DNA from: Pseudomonas typographi
Lineage (GTDB): Bacteria > Pseudomonadota > Gammaproteobacteria > Pseudomonadales > Pseudomonadaceae
Reading direction: 5' to 3'
Length of the DNA: 64,000 nucleotides
Assembly: GCF_014694385.1 (NCBI RefSeq)
Contig: NZ_JAAOCA010000028.1
Location: 1 to 64,000 of the forward strand
Of the stretch, positions 7,441 through 15,680 are shown one piece after another. Under the pieces are notes generated by a model. It had not been told where the DNA came from. It ran no database searches and saw only the letters and a list, made by a program, of their open reading frames with translations. Made by a program: the position numbers and the translations under genes. Position 1 is the stretch's first letter. Every line of letters starts with the position of its first letter.

Positions 7441-8186
7441 CAGAGGTTGACCTTGGCTTGTTGCCGGGCCTGCGCCGCGCCGGCCGCATCGCCTTGTTTA
7501 GTTCGAGCTTGGGCGATGGTTTCCCATAAGCTCGCTTGCAAGTCGGGGCGACCATTGGCGTAAGTCAGGGCGCGCCGCGACAGTTGCTCGGCTTGCCCCG
7601 CGTCACCTTGGGCCAAGCGCACCTGGGCCAAGCGGAACAACACCTGCGGCTCGCGCGGGGCGATACGCTGGGCGCGCTCCAGGCTGGACGAGGCGCCGTT
7701 CAAGTCGCCGCCGCCCTGTTGTTGCTGGGCCGTGGTGAGCAGGGCCAACACCGGGCCGTCGAGCTGTTCGTCTGCCGCTAGGCCACCACCAGCGCTGTTG
7801 CTGCCAGGAATGCCGGTAGGCGCGGTGGCCGTGGTGGAATTGGCCGCACCACTGTTGCCAGCCGGCGCGGCCGGGGCGCTGCTGCTGGAGAACCCGGGCC
7901 CCGTGCTGAAGCCAGCGCCGGTGGTGAGCGGCGCGGCGGTACCGGTGGTGATCGGCTGCGAACTACTGCCTTGCGGCACCATCACCTGCACGTCGGAACC
8001 CTGCTGCGCGGCTTGGGGCTGCGCGGCAGGCTGGCGGTAGGTGCTGGCACCGCGGTTGCCGGCCACACCCTCGCCGTTGGAAACCACCTGCCCTTGGTCG
8101 ACCACAGGGATCGAACCCTGCGGTACGCTGGCACAGCCGTGCAGCAATGCCAGGGACGCCAACGCGGGAAACCACCATTTATTCAC
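7440..8186 (-). CDS. lpoP: TPR-containing outer-membrane lipoprotein, probable LpoP activator of PBP1b
   Basis: A 248-residue lipoprotein. The signal peptide ends in a lipobox (LLHGC, Cys18), with no Asp at +2, so sorting to the outer membrane is expected. Residues ~25-140 are a low-complexity Ser/Ala/Gly/Thr/Pro-rich linker, long enough to reach across the periplasm. The C-terminal ~100 residues form two to three TPR-like helical repeats (LERAQRIAPREPQVLFRLAQ and similar). In P. aeruginosa a TPR lipoprotein, LpoP, encoded with the PBP1b gene activates that synthase. The domain layout and the position 16 bp after mrcB support the same role; the assignment is by context. Confidence 0.72.
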   Translation of the reverse strand: MNKWWFPALASLALLHGCASVPQGSIPVVDQGQVVSNGEGVAGNRGASTYRQPAAQPQAAQQGSDVQVMVPQGSSSQPITTGTAAPLTTGAGFSTGPGFSSSSAPAAPAGNSGAANSTTATAPTGIPGSNSAGGGLAADEQLDGPVLALLTTAQQQQGGGDLNGASSSLERAQRIAPREPQVLFRLAQVRLAQGDAGQAEQLSRRALTYANGRPDLQASLWETIAQARTKQGDAAGAAQARQQAKVNL

Positions 8187-8202
8187 TTCAGCTCCTCATC
8201 GT

Positions 8203-10530
8203 TCAATTCAACCAGCCCTTGATCCAATCCATCACCGGGGCGGCCGGCGACGACTCGGAGCCTTCGCCACAGGCGGCGCCCGGCGCGGGTTCGCTGCCTC
8301 GAATATACGGCATCTGTACCGCATCCGGGCAGCCCTCGGCCGAGCCTTGGCCGGTGTGTGCATTGACCCAAGCATTGACCACGTTACCCGGCAGCGGCGT
8401 ATCCAGCGGCAGCGGGTCTACTTTTTTCATGAAGCTGGTCCATATCTGCAACGCCCCGGTGGCGCCGGTGAACGGCGTCTTGCCGTTGTCGTCGCGGCCC
8501 ATCCACACCACCGCCAAGGCGTTCTGGCTGAACCCTGCGAACCAGCTGTCACGGGAGTCGTTGGTGGTCCCGGTTTTACCCGCCAGGTTCAACGACGGCG
8601 ACAGTACGTTGTATGCCGAGCGCCCCGTGCCTTCACGCATTACCCGTTGCATGGCGTTTTGCAGCAGGTAGATAGACCCTGCGTCAAAACGTTGTTGTAC
8701 CTGGAACGGGTAGCGTTTGAGCGGCTGGCCCTCGGCGGTGAGCACACTGCGAATGGCCCGCATCGGTGTATTGAAACCGCCGTTGGCGATGGTTTGGTAC
8801 ATGGTCGCCACTTGCAACGGCGACATGGCGCCGGCGCCCAGTAGCATCGACGGGTAAGCCGGCCAATCGACCGCCACACCCAACTTACCAATGGTCTTGA
8901 ACACATTGGGAATGCCCAGGTCCAGGCCCAACCGGGCGCTGGAAAGGTTCAGCGAATGGGCCAGGCCCTGGTACAGAAAAACCGTACCGTTGGCGCTGCG
9001 CTCATAGTTCTGCGGGCTCCACACCTGCCCGTCGGCGCCCTTGACCGAGAAGGGCTCGTCTTTGATCCAGGTGGTGAGGGTGTACTGGCTGGGTTTTTCC
9101 AGTGCGGTGAGGTAGATCGACGGCTTGACCAGCGAGCCGATCGGCCGCATCGCATCCAGCGCGCGGTTGAACCCGGCAAAGCCTGGTATGCGGCTGCCGA
9201 CCACCGCCTGCACCTCGCCGCTCTCCGGGTTGGTCACCACCATTGCCGATTCGATGTCATCCAGCCCTTTACGGCCCTTGAAGCGCTTGAACGTGTCGAG
9301 GATCGCGCCCTCGGCCTTCATTTGCGTGATCGGGTCGAAACTGGTGAAAATCCGCAGGCCTTCTTCGGTCAGGTCTTCATCGCGGTAGTCATCACGCAGT
9401 TGGCGCTTGACCAAGTCGATGAAGGCAGGAAATGAGCTGTCGGCCAGGCTGCCGAGTTGGGTCACGCCCAGTGGCATTTTTTTCGCGGCCGCGACTACCT
9501 CCGGCGTGGCGACGCCCTGCTGTTGCAGCAGGTCGAGCACCAGGTTGCGCCGCTCTAGTGCACGCTCCGGGTAACGCCGGGGGTTGAAATAGGAAGGCCC
9601 CTTGACCATCCCCACCAACAACGCCACTTGGTGCAGCTTCAATTCAGACAGCGGCTGGCCGAAGAAGAATTGGCTGGCCAGGCCGAAACCATGCACGGCA
9701 CGCTGGCCATCCTGGCCAATGAACACCTCGTTGAGGTAAGCCTCGAGGATTTCCTGCTTGCTGTAGTGCACCTCCAGCAGCATGGCCATCATCGCCTCGG
9801 TAACCTTGCGGGTAATACTGCGCTCGTTGGTCAGGTAGAAATTCTTTACCAATTGTTGCGTAAGCGTACTGCCGCCCTGGCGCATGCGCCCAGACGACGC
9901 GTTGATCCACATGGCACGGGCGATGCCCTTGGGCGATATGCCGAAGTGGTGGTAAAAGTCGCGATCTTCTACGGCGACCAGGGTGTCGATCAGGTAGGGC
10001 GGTACCTGATCGAGCTTGATCAGGATCCGGTCTTCGAGGTTCTTCGGGTAGATGCCGCCGATCAACAAAGGCTCCAAACGTGCCACCGGTAGCTTTTCTG
10101 CGCCAGCGCCGCTGAGCTCTGCTACGAAGTCGCCGGAAAACCGGACGCGCACCTGGCGCGCCGGCTCCAGGCCCTCATAAAACTGAAAACCGCGGGTATT
10201 AAGCAGCACCGTACCGCCATTGACCGCCGCATCGCCGGGCCCGTTCACAGCGCTTACCCGGCGGTAGCCGAGCGCATCGAGTTCCGTCAGGAAGTCTTTC
10301 TGCGCAAGCTTTTGCCCTACGAACAATTCGAGCGGCCTGGCATAGACCTTGGCCGGGATGCTCCAGCGTTTACCTGCGAATTTTTCCTGAACGACCGCGT
10401 CGAGATAAACCGCGAAACCCGCCAGCAGTACGAGGCCGACGAGGCTGAGCTTGAGGGCCCACCCCAGTAGGGAGCGCAGGCGGCTGGTGGCAGGTTTCTT
10501 GGACTTACGGGGGGATCGGGTACGTGTCAT
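8203..10530 (-). CDS. mrcB: PBP1b, bifunctional peptidoglycan glycosyltransferase/transpeptidase
   Basis: Class A penicillin-binding protein of 775 residues that polymerises lipid II and crosslinks peptides. Layout: a basic cytoplasmic N-terminus, a transmembrane segment at ~22-45, a UB2H-like domain, then glycosyltransferase with catalytic Glu188 in EDRDFYHH and the GGSTLTQQLVKN motif (~219-230). The transpeptidase follows with nucleophile Ser466 in SLVK, Ser526-Leu-Asn528, and KTG at 652-654. All catalytic motifs are intact. Downstream and nearly abutting is its likely lipoprotein activator. It is divergent from the kinase gene at 10637. Confidence 0.96.
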   Translation of the reverse strand: MTRTRSPRKSKKPATSRLRSLLGWALKLSLVGLVLLAGFAVYLDAVVQEKFAGKRWSIPAKVYARPLELFVGQKLAQKDFLTELDALGYRRVSAVNGPGDAAVNGGTVLLNTRGFQFYEGLEPARQVRVRFSGDFVAELSGAGAEKLPVARLEPLLIGGIYPKNLEDRILIKLDQVPPYLIDTLVAVEDRDFYHHFGISPKGIARAMWINASSGRMRQGGSTLTQQLVKNFYLTNERSITRKVTEAMMAMLLEVHYSKQEILEAYLNEVFIGQDGQRAVHGFGLASQFFFGQPLSELKLHQVALLVGMVKGPSYFNPRRYPERALERRNLVLDLLQQQGVATPEVVAAAKKMPLGVTQLGSLADSSFPAFIDLVKRQLRDDYRDEDLTEEGLRIFTSFDPITQMKAEGAILDTFKRFKGRKGLDDIESAMVVTNPESGEVQAVVGSRIPGFAGFNRALDAMRPIGSLVKPSIYLTALEKPSQYTLTTWIKDEPFSVKGADGQVWSPQNYERSANGTVFLYQGLAHSLNLSSARLGLDLGIPNVFKTIGKLGVAVDWPAYPSMLLGAGAMSPLQVATMYQTIANGGFNTPMRAIRSVLTAEGQPLKRYPFQVQQRFDAGSIYLLQNAMQRVMREGTGRSAYNVLSPSLNLAGKTGTTNDSRDSWFAGFSQNALAVVWMGRDDNGKTPFTGATGALQIWTSFMKKVDPLPLDTPLPGNVVNAWVNAHTGQGSAEGCPDAVQMPYIRGSEPAPGAACGEGSESSPAAPVMDWIKGWLN

Positions 10531-10636
10531 GGCGGCGGATTATACGCATATTGCCGAGGCACCGGACAGACGCTTGCAGGCACCAGCCCAGGGGCCATAA
10601 TGTCGCTCAAACATACAGGCAACGAAAGGATGTTCC

Positions 10637-12166
10637 GTGAGCCAGACCCTGATCGCAGCGTTACAGAACCCGGCGCTGTACCCGCACCCGGTCGACACCT
10701 TCCAGGTCATCGAAACCCATATTTCCTGGGTGATCCTCACCGGCGAGTACGCCTACAAAATCAAGAAGCCAGTGAATTTCGGTTTTCTCGATTTCACCGA
10801 GCTCGCCGCGCGCCAGCATTTTTGCGAAGAAGAACTGCGCCTGAACAGCCGCCTGACCGAAGGGCTTTACCTGGAGGTATTACCCATTACCGGTAGCGCC
10901 GAGGCGCCACAATTGGCCGGCAGCGGGCCGGTGGTGGAATACGCGCTGAAGATGCGCCAGTTCCCACAAAGCCAGTTGCTGAGCACCTTGCAGGCCAACG
11001 GCGAGTTGGGTAACAGCCATATCGATGCCCTGGCGCGGCAGGTCGCCGAGTTTCACTTGGCCGCGCCGCGCGTCCCGCTCGAACGGGCCGAGGGCACCCC
11101 GGCCATGGTCATGGCGCCGGTTACGCAGAACTTCGAGCAAATTCGCCCCTTTCTAAGCGAGAAGGCCGACCTGCAACAGCTCGATGCGCTGCAGGGCTGG
11201 GCCAGCGCCGAATTCGACCGCTTGCTGCCATTGCTGGAACAACGCAAGGCGGCGGGGTTCATCCGCGAATGCCATGGCGATATCCACCTGGGCAATGCCA
11301 CCGTGATCGACGGCAAGGTGGTGATCTTCGATTGCATCGAATTCAACGAGCCCTTCCGCTTCACCGATGTGTGGGCCGACACCGCGTTTTTGGCCATGGA
11401 CCTCGAAGACCGCGGCCTCAAATGCCTGGCCCGGCGTTTCGTCAGCCTTTACCTGGAAACCACTGGCGATTATGCCGGCCTGGACCTGCTCAATTTCTAT
11501 AAAGCCTATCGCGCCTTGGTGCGGGCGAAGGTCGCCTTATTCAGCATGCCGGCCGATGCCGACGGATTGCAAAAAGCCACCGCACTGCGCCAATACCGCA
11601 ACTACGCCAACCTCGCCGAACGCTACAGCGCCATCCCCTCACGCCTGCTGGCGATTACCAGCGGCGTCTCGGCTGTGGGCAAGAGCCACGTGGCCATGCG
11701 CCTGGTCGAATCGTTGGGGGCTATCCGCCTTCGCTCCGACGTCGAACGCAAGCGCCTGTTCAGCGGCGGCGTCTATACGCAGCAGGCCAGCGAGGCCACC
11801 TATACGCACCTGCACGAACTTGCCTCCAGCGTATTGGCCGCGGGCTTCCCAGTGGTGATCGACGCCACCTACCTCAAGCGCAGCCAGCGCGAGGCGGCGG
11901 AACGCGTTGCCCAAGCGCGCGGCGTGCCATTCCTGCTGCTCGATTGCCAGGCGCCGCAGGCGGTGATCGAAAGCTGGTTAGCCCAACGCCAAGCCGCTGG
12001 GCAAGACCCATCCGACGCCACCTTGGAGGTGATCGCCACGCAGCAGGCCAGCCGCGACCCACTCACGCCGCAAGAAGCGCTGCAAGCGCGGCAGGTGCTT
12101 ACCCATGAGGGGGCGAGCTTGGACGCCTTGATCGAGGATATCCGCCGCCGGCTACCGGGGATCTGA
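10637..12166 (+). CDS. Two-domain kinase-like protein: APH-fold domain plus P-loop ATPase
   Basis: A 509-residue protein of unknown substrate. Residues ~1-300 have an aminoglycoside-phosphotransferase/kinase-like fold with a catalytic loop HGDIHLGN (His213, Asp215, Asn220) and a metal Asp at FDCIEF (Asp232). Residues ~335-509 are a P-loop domain with Walker A GVSAVGKS (343-350), of the AAA_33/gluconokinase-like type. The start is a GTG preceded by AAGGA six bases upstream. The gene stands alone, divergent from mrcB. It may phosphorylate a small molecule. No resistance role should be assumed from the APH fold alone. Confidence 0.85.
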   Translation: MSQTLIAALQNPALYPHPVDTFQVIETHISWVILTGEYAYKIKKPVNFGFLDFTELAARQHFCEEELRLNSRLTEGLYLEVLPITGSAEAPQLAGSGPVVEYALKMRQFPQSQLLSTLQANGELGNSHIDALARQVAEFHLAAPRVPLERAEGTPAMVMAPVTQNFEQIRPFLSEKADLQQLDALQGWASAEFDRLLPLLEQRKAAGFIRECHGDIHLGNATVIDGKVVIFDCIEFNEPFRFTDVWADTAFLAMDLEDRGLKCLARRFVSLYLETTGDYAGLDLLNFYKAYRALVRAKVALFSMPADADGLQKATALRQYRNYANLAERYSAIPSRLLAITSGVSAVGKSHVAMRLVESLGAIRLRSDVERKRLFSGGVYTQQASEATYTHLHELASSVLAAGFPVVIDATYLKRSQREAAERVAQARGVPFLLLDCQAPQAVIESWLAQRQAAGQDPSDATLEVIATQQASRDPLTPQEALQARQVLTHEGASLDALIEDIRRRLPGI

Positions 12167-12219
12167 ACGATCGCCGCTGTGGTGCGGTGGCCATTTGCCC
12201 AACCGCCCGCCGCGTCAGG

Positions 12220-12254
12220 AGGATGGCACCGCTAAGCCACCCAGGCGCCATCCT
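12220..12254. terminator. Stem-loop after the two-domain kinase gene
   Basis: An 8-bp inverted repeat (AGGATGGC at 12220-12227, GCCATCCT at 12247-12254) with a 19-nt loop lies 53 bp after the kinase stop. There is no T-tract, so it is only a weak terminator candidate. The rest of the 12167-12461 gap shows nothing I recognise. Confidence 0.35.
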
Positions 12255-12461
12255 GCACCAACCCAAGCTTATCGATTCGCCGTTAGTGGCAAAAAATGTG
12301 CAGGGCGAATGAGGAAAGCAAAGCGAGGCGCCAACGACGTTTTGCCTGCTTATTTGGGTAATCTGCTGGCATTACCGCACCCGCTGACAGCCTGGCGGCG
12401 AACCTGACCGCCAGCGCTACACTCACAGAAGTGTTCACCTTACATACCGCCCGGAGGCCGG

Positions 12462-12737
12462 ATGAACGATGAACTCCTGCACCTGAGGAACTTGGGCAAA
12501 ACGTCCGCGCGCTGGCTGCATGCCTGCGGCATCCACAGTGCCGCCGATTTACGCCGGCTGGGTGCGGTCGCTGCCTACCGTGCCGTGCGCAGCCGCGGCT
12601 TCAAGGCTTCGAAAGTGTTGCTGTACGCCATCGAAGGCGCGCTGCTAGACGTGCATTGGAGTGAGGTGCCCGCCGAACGCAAAAACCTGTTGAATGAGCA
12701 ACTGGACGCAGTCTCGTCTCGGCAGAACGTTCAGTAA
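12462..12737 (+). CDS. TfoX/Sxy C-terminal domain protein
   Basis: A 91-residue protein made almost wholly of the TfoX C-terminal domain, a helix-hairpin-helix-like fold. Signature segments are LRNLGKTSARWLHACGI (residues ~7-23) and the SAADLRRLGAVAAYRAVR region. It lacks the N-terminal half of full-length TfoX/Sxy competence regulators. Stand-alone C-terminal domains are common in Pseudomonas and have no established role known to me. The ATG follows a GGAGG ribosome site. It is a single gene, followed after about 210 bp by the PrrF sRNA. Confidence 0.8.
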   Translation: MNDELLHLRNLGKTSARWLHACGIHSAADLRRLGAVAAYRAVRSRGFKASKVLLYAIEGALLDVHWSEVPAERKNLLNEQLDAVSSRQNVQ

Positions 12738-12915
12738 CGCCAATGCAGCCAGGCTATGCCTATTCGGTTAATGGCCAGGGAGGCGGCTCATAAGTCAGTT
12801 GCACACTTTTGCCGGTGCCTGCCCGGCAGCCCCCATTCACGCGCCAATTCTTGTGCAAGCTTCTGAGACGCCGAACTGGCTACATGCGGCCGCAGATAAA
12901 CGGCAAAAAGCATGG

Positions 12916-12944
12916 TTGACATCTAAATGATAATTGTTATGATT
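12916..12944 (+). promoter_or_regulatory. Fur-box-overlapped promoter of the PrrF sRNA
   Basis: A -35 TTGACA at 12916-12921 and a -10 TATGAT at 12938-12943 (16-bp spacer) enclose a 19-bp AT-rich sequence, AATGATAATTGTTATGATT (12926-12944), that resembles a Fur box (repeats of GATAAT type). Iron-loaded Fur bound here would block RNA polymerase, so the sRNA should be made under iron starvation. Confidence 0.85.
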
Positions 12945-12949
12945 ACCAC

Positions 12950-13057
12950 AACTGGTCGCGAGGCCAGCCGATAATCTGGCGCCGGTTTCGGTTTCAGCTT
13001 ATCTCCTCATCAGGCTAATCACGGTTATTGACCCGGCATCTTGCCGGGTCTTTTTTT
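12950..13057 (+). ncRNA. prrF: PrrF-type iron-responsive small RNA
   Basis: About 107 nt, starting near AACTGG at 12950 and ending in an intrinsic terminator (GACCCGGCA / TGCCGGGTC at 13030-13050 followed by seven Ts). The internal segment CTCATCAGGCTAATCACGG (about 13005-13023) matches from memory the conserved antisense core of Pseudomonas PrrF1/PrrF2, which pairs with mRNAs of iron-containing enzymes and thus spares iron. The overlapping Fur box and its place beside sfsA agree. Only one copy is present here, whereas P. aeruginosa has two in tandem. Confidence 0.93.
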
Positions 13058-13073
13058 ACCTGCTCGCCAGCGT

Positions 13074-13796
13074 TCACCCCAATTGCACCCCCAAGCGGCG
13101 GTCGATGAACACTTCATCGATACTCACGTGCACCCCATACGCCAATACCTCCACACCCTGCTGCTGGGCTTCGCGCAAGGCATCGGCGTAGGCCGCGTCG
13201 ATCTCCCCCGCTGGGCGTACCGCCTCGGCGCCGCTTAAGTTCACACAATATAACTGCACCGCGCGCACACCTTGGCGGGCCAATGCCGCCAGCTCACGAA
13301 GGTGTTTGGCGCCGCGCTGAGTAACCGCATCGGGAAACGCCGCCACCGCACTGCCCTCGTAGCCAAGGGTCACGCTCTTGACCTCGACATAGGCCGGGCC
13401 ACTGGGATATTGCAGGTAAAAATCGATGCGGCTGCGCTCCTGGCCATAGGGCACCTCGCGCTTAAGGGCGGTGAAGCCGGCCAATTCGCTGATCGCCCCG
13501 GCGTACAATGCCTCTTCCACCAGCGGGTTGGCCCTGGCGGTGTTGATGCAGGCCAAGCGCCCCTGGGGCGTTTCGCTCAGCTCCCAGGTGCCGGGCAGCT
13601 TGCGCTTGGGGTCGTTGCTGCAGCTGAACCAGACACGCCCGCCCTCGACCATGCAGTTGCGCATCGAGCCGGTATTAGGGCAATGCAGGGTGATGATCTC
13701 GCCACTGGCCAACTCAACGTCGGCGAGAAAGCGCTTATACCGGCGCAGTAAGCGCGCCGGTTGCAATTCCGGTATAAAACGCATCAGCCTTGCCAA
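13074..13796 (-). CDS. sfsA: SfsA, sugar fermentation stimulation protein / DNA-RNA nuclease
   Basis: A 240-residue protein with an N-terminal OB-like part (LASGEIITLHCPNTGSMRNC, residues ~31-50) and a C-terminal PD-(D/E)xK-like nuclease fold; SRIDFYL and YVEVKSVTL carry the probable catalytic Asp, Glu and Lys. E. coli SfsA was named for an effect on maltose metabolism and later described as a nucleic-acid binding or nuclease protein. The gene overlaps the upstream aminotransferase by 13 bp, so the two are probably co-expressed. It converges on the PrrF terminator. Confidence 0.94.
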   Translation of the reverse strand: MARLMRFIPELQPARLLRRYKRFLADVELASGEIITLHCPNTGSMRNCMVEGGRVWFSCSNDPKRKLPGTWELSETPQGRLACINTARANPLVEEALYAGAISELAGFTALKREVPYGQERSRIDFYLQYPSGPAYVEVKSVTLGYEGSAVAAFPDAVTQRGAKHLRELAALARQGVRAVQLYCVNLSGAEAVRPAGEIDAAYADALREAQQQGVEVLAYGVHVSIDEVFIDRRLGVQLG

Positions 13797-14956
13797 CCCC
13801 GCAGCCCACGGGCAATACGCTCCACCGCCTGCTCCAGGCGCGGTAACGCCTGTGTGTAGGCAAAGCGCACATGCTGGCTGGCCAAATGGCGGCCGAAATC
13901 CAGGCCCGGCGTAAAGGCTACGTGCTGGGTTTCAAGAAAGTATTGGCAGAACGCAAAAGCATCCCCGCCGAAGGCACTGATATCGGCATATAAATAGAAC
14001 GCACCCTGTGGCTCCACCGCGATGCCGAAACCCAACTCACGCAGGGCCGGCAGAAGAAAATCACGGCGCTGGGCGAAGGCGTGGCGGCGCTGTTCCAAAA
14101 TCGCCAACGTCGCCGGCTCAAAGCACGCCAAGGCGGCATACTGGGCCATGCTCGGCGCGCTGATATACAGGTTCTGCGCCAGCTTTTCCAACTCCGGCAC
14201 TGCGGCAGGCGGTGCCACCAGCCAGCCCAAGCGCCAACCGGTCATGCCGAAATATTTAGAAAAACTGTTTAGAACGAAGGCGTCGTCGTCCACCTTCAGC
14301 ACCGTTTCGGCGTCTACGCCATAGGTCAGCCCGTGGTAGATCTCGTCGACCACCAGGTGGCCGCCATGGCGCTTGCTGGCAGCACTCAACTCGGCCAGTT
14401 CATCCCGGGAGAGCAGCGTGCCGGTAGGGTTGGCCGGCGAGGCCACCAATACGCCGGCGGTGTGGGCGTCCCAGTGCTCGTCGAGTAATGGCGCGTTCAA
14501 CTGGTAGCGCTGCGCCGGCCCCACACTCACCAGCTTCGCCGCCGCTTCGATCAGCCGCAAGAAATGCCGGTTGCAGGGGTAGCCTGGGTCGGCCAGCAGC
14601 CAATGCTGGCCTACATCCACCAACAGGCTACTGGCTAGCAGCAAGGCGCCGGAACCACCCGGGGTGACCAGCACCCGTTGAGGGTCCAGCTCGACACCGT
14701 AACGGCTGGCATAGAAGCCGGCGATCGCTTCACGCAGTGCGGGCAGGCCCCTGGCCGCGGTGTAGCGGGTGTGCCCAGCCGCCAGTGCCGCTTGCCCAGC
14801 GCGAACGATCGGCTCGGCCGTGGTGAAGTCCGGTTCGCCGATTTCCAAATGGATCACGTCGTGGCCCGCTGCTTGTAACTCGTTGGCCCGCGCCAACAGC
14901 GCCATCACGTGGAACGGTTCGATGGCGCGGCTGCGCGCACTGTAGGTCGAAGCCAT
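13784..14956 (-). CDS. Class I/II pyridoxal-phosphate aminotransferase
   Basis: A 390-residue fold-type I enzyme. PLP-binding Lys234 lies in SFSKYFGMTGWRLGW, with conserved ASPANPTGT (172-180) and DEIYHGL (204-210) around the cofactor Asn and Asp/Tyr. The C-terminal Arg for substrate carboxylate is in the VRFAY-containing region. The substrate is not determinable from sequence alone; the best analogues are aspartate/aromatic or alanine aminotransferases. The gene lies upstream of dksA in the opposite direction, as in other pseudomonads, and overlaps sfsA by 13 bp. Confidence 0.9.
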   Translation of the reverse strand: MASTYSARSRAIEPFHVMALLARANELQAAGHDVIHLEIGEPDFTTAEPIVRAGQAALAAGHTRYTAARGLPALREAIAGFYASRYGVELDPQRVLVTPGGSGALLLASSLLVDVGQHWLLADPGYPCNRHFLRLIEAAAKLVSVGPAQRYQLNAPLLDEHWDAHTAGVLVASPANPTGTLLSRDELAELSAASKRHGGHLVVDEIYHGLTYGVDAETVLKVDDDAFVLNSFSKYFGMTGWRLGWLVAPPAAVPELEKLAQNLYISAPSMAQYAALACFEPATLAILEQRRHAFAQRRDFLLPALRELGFGIAVEPQGAFYLYADISAFGGDAFAFCQYFLETQHVAFTPGLDFGRHLASQHVRFAYTQALPRLEQAVERIARGLRGWQG

Positions 14957-15183
14957 GGTCGGTCCCGGAATGTAAAAAGCACCATTGTACCTTTACACAG
15001 TGAGATTTTTTCCAGCCACGCGGTCATATCAGCCACCAAGCACCCTCTTCGGGGCGTGACAACCGGGAGTAGCGCACCTGGATTCGATCTGGTAAGTTCG
15101 CCGGCTTGCAGTCGCAGGGCCGGCGGGTGCCGGAGATGGATCATCCTGCGCAGTAGATTAGAAGAGCGAGAGGCGGTCAATTC

Positions 15184-15627
15184 ATGCCCACCAATGAAAA
15201 CCAGCAAAAAAGCAGTTCGCTTCGCGGCTTCGAGCCTTATGTAACATCCAAGGGCGAGGAGTACATGAGTGAGAACATGCGCAAGCACTTCACCTTTATC
15301 CTCAACAATTGGAAGCAAGCGTTGATGCAGGAAGTGGACCGCACTGTGGACCACATGAAAGACGAAGCAGCCAACTTCCCCGACCCGGCCGACCGCGCCA
15401 GCCAGGAAGAAGAATTCAGCCTGGAACTGCGTGCGCGCGACCGCGAGCGCAAGCTGATCAAGAAGATCGACAAGACCCTGCAATTGATCGAAGACGAGGA
15501 ATACGGCTGGTGTGAATCCTGCGGCGTCGAGATCGGTGTTAAACGCCTCGAAGCCCGGCCAACCGCCGACCTGTGCATCGACTGCAAAACATTGGCAGAG
15601 ATCAAGGAAAAACAGGTAGGCAAGTGA
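15184..15627 (+). CDS. dksA: DksA, RNA polymerase-binding transcription factor
   Basis: This factor enters the RNA polymerase secondary channel and, with ppGpp, represses rRNA promoters and activates amino-acid genes. It has 147 residues. The coiled-coil tip is intact: DPADRA (67-72), with the two functional Asp residues. It is the zinc form with four Cys (110, 113, 131, 134). The C-terminal helix follows. An alternative ATG at codon 28 is less likely because the N-terminal extension resembles P. aeruginosa DksA. gluQ follows after 53 bp with a small hairpin in between. Confidence 0.97.
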   Translation: MPTNENQQKSSSLRGFEPYVTSKGEEYMSENMRKHFTFILNNWKQALMQEVDRTVDHMKDEAANFPDPADRASQEEEFSLELRARDRERKLIKKIDKTLQLIEDEEYGWCESCGVEIGVKRLEARPTADLCIDCKTLAEIKEKQVGK

Positions 15628-15636
15628 TTCAGCCCA

Positions 15637-15660
15637 CAGGGGTGGCCGCTTGCGCCCCTG
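15637..15660 (+). terminator. Stem-loop between dksA and gluQ
   Basis: A 6-bp GC stem (CAGGGG 15637-15642, CCCCTG 15655-15660) with a 12-nt loop lies 10 bp after the dksA stop and 20 bp before gluQ. No T-tract follows, so it may reduce readthrough to gluQ or stabilise the dksA mRNA rather than terminate fully. Confidence 0.4.
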
Positions 15661-15680
15661 ACTGCTGCCGGCCGAGCCGC

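Noticed and set aside
10637..12166. Aminoglycoside resistance gene
   Set aside because: Only the general APH fold is shared; the fusion to a P-loop kinase and its core-genome position argue for a housekeeping role.
13784..13796. The sfsA/aminotransferase overlap as a sign of a broken gene
   Set aside because: Both proteins have complete ends; a 13-bp overlap is ordinary operon packing.
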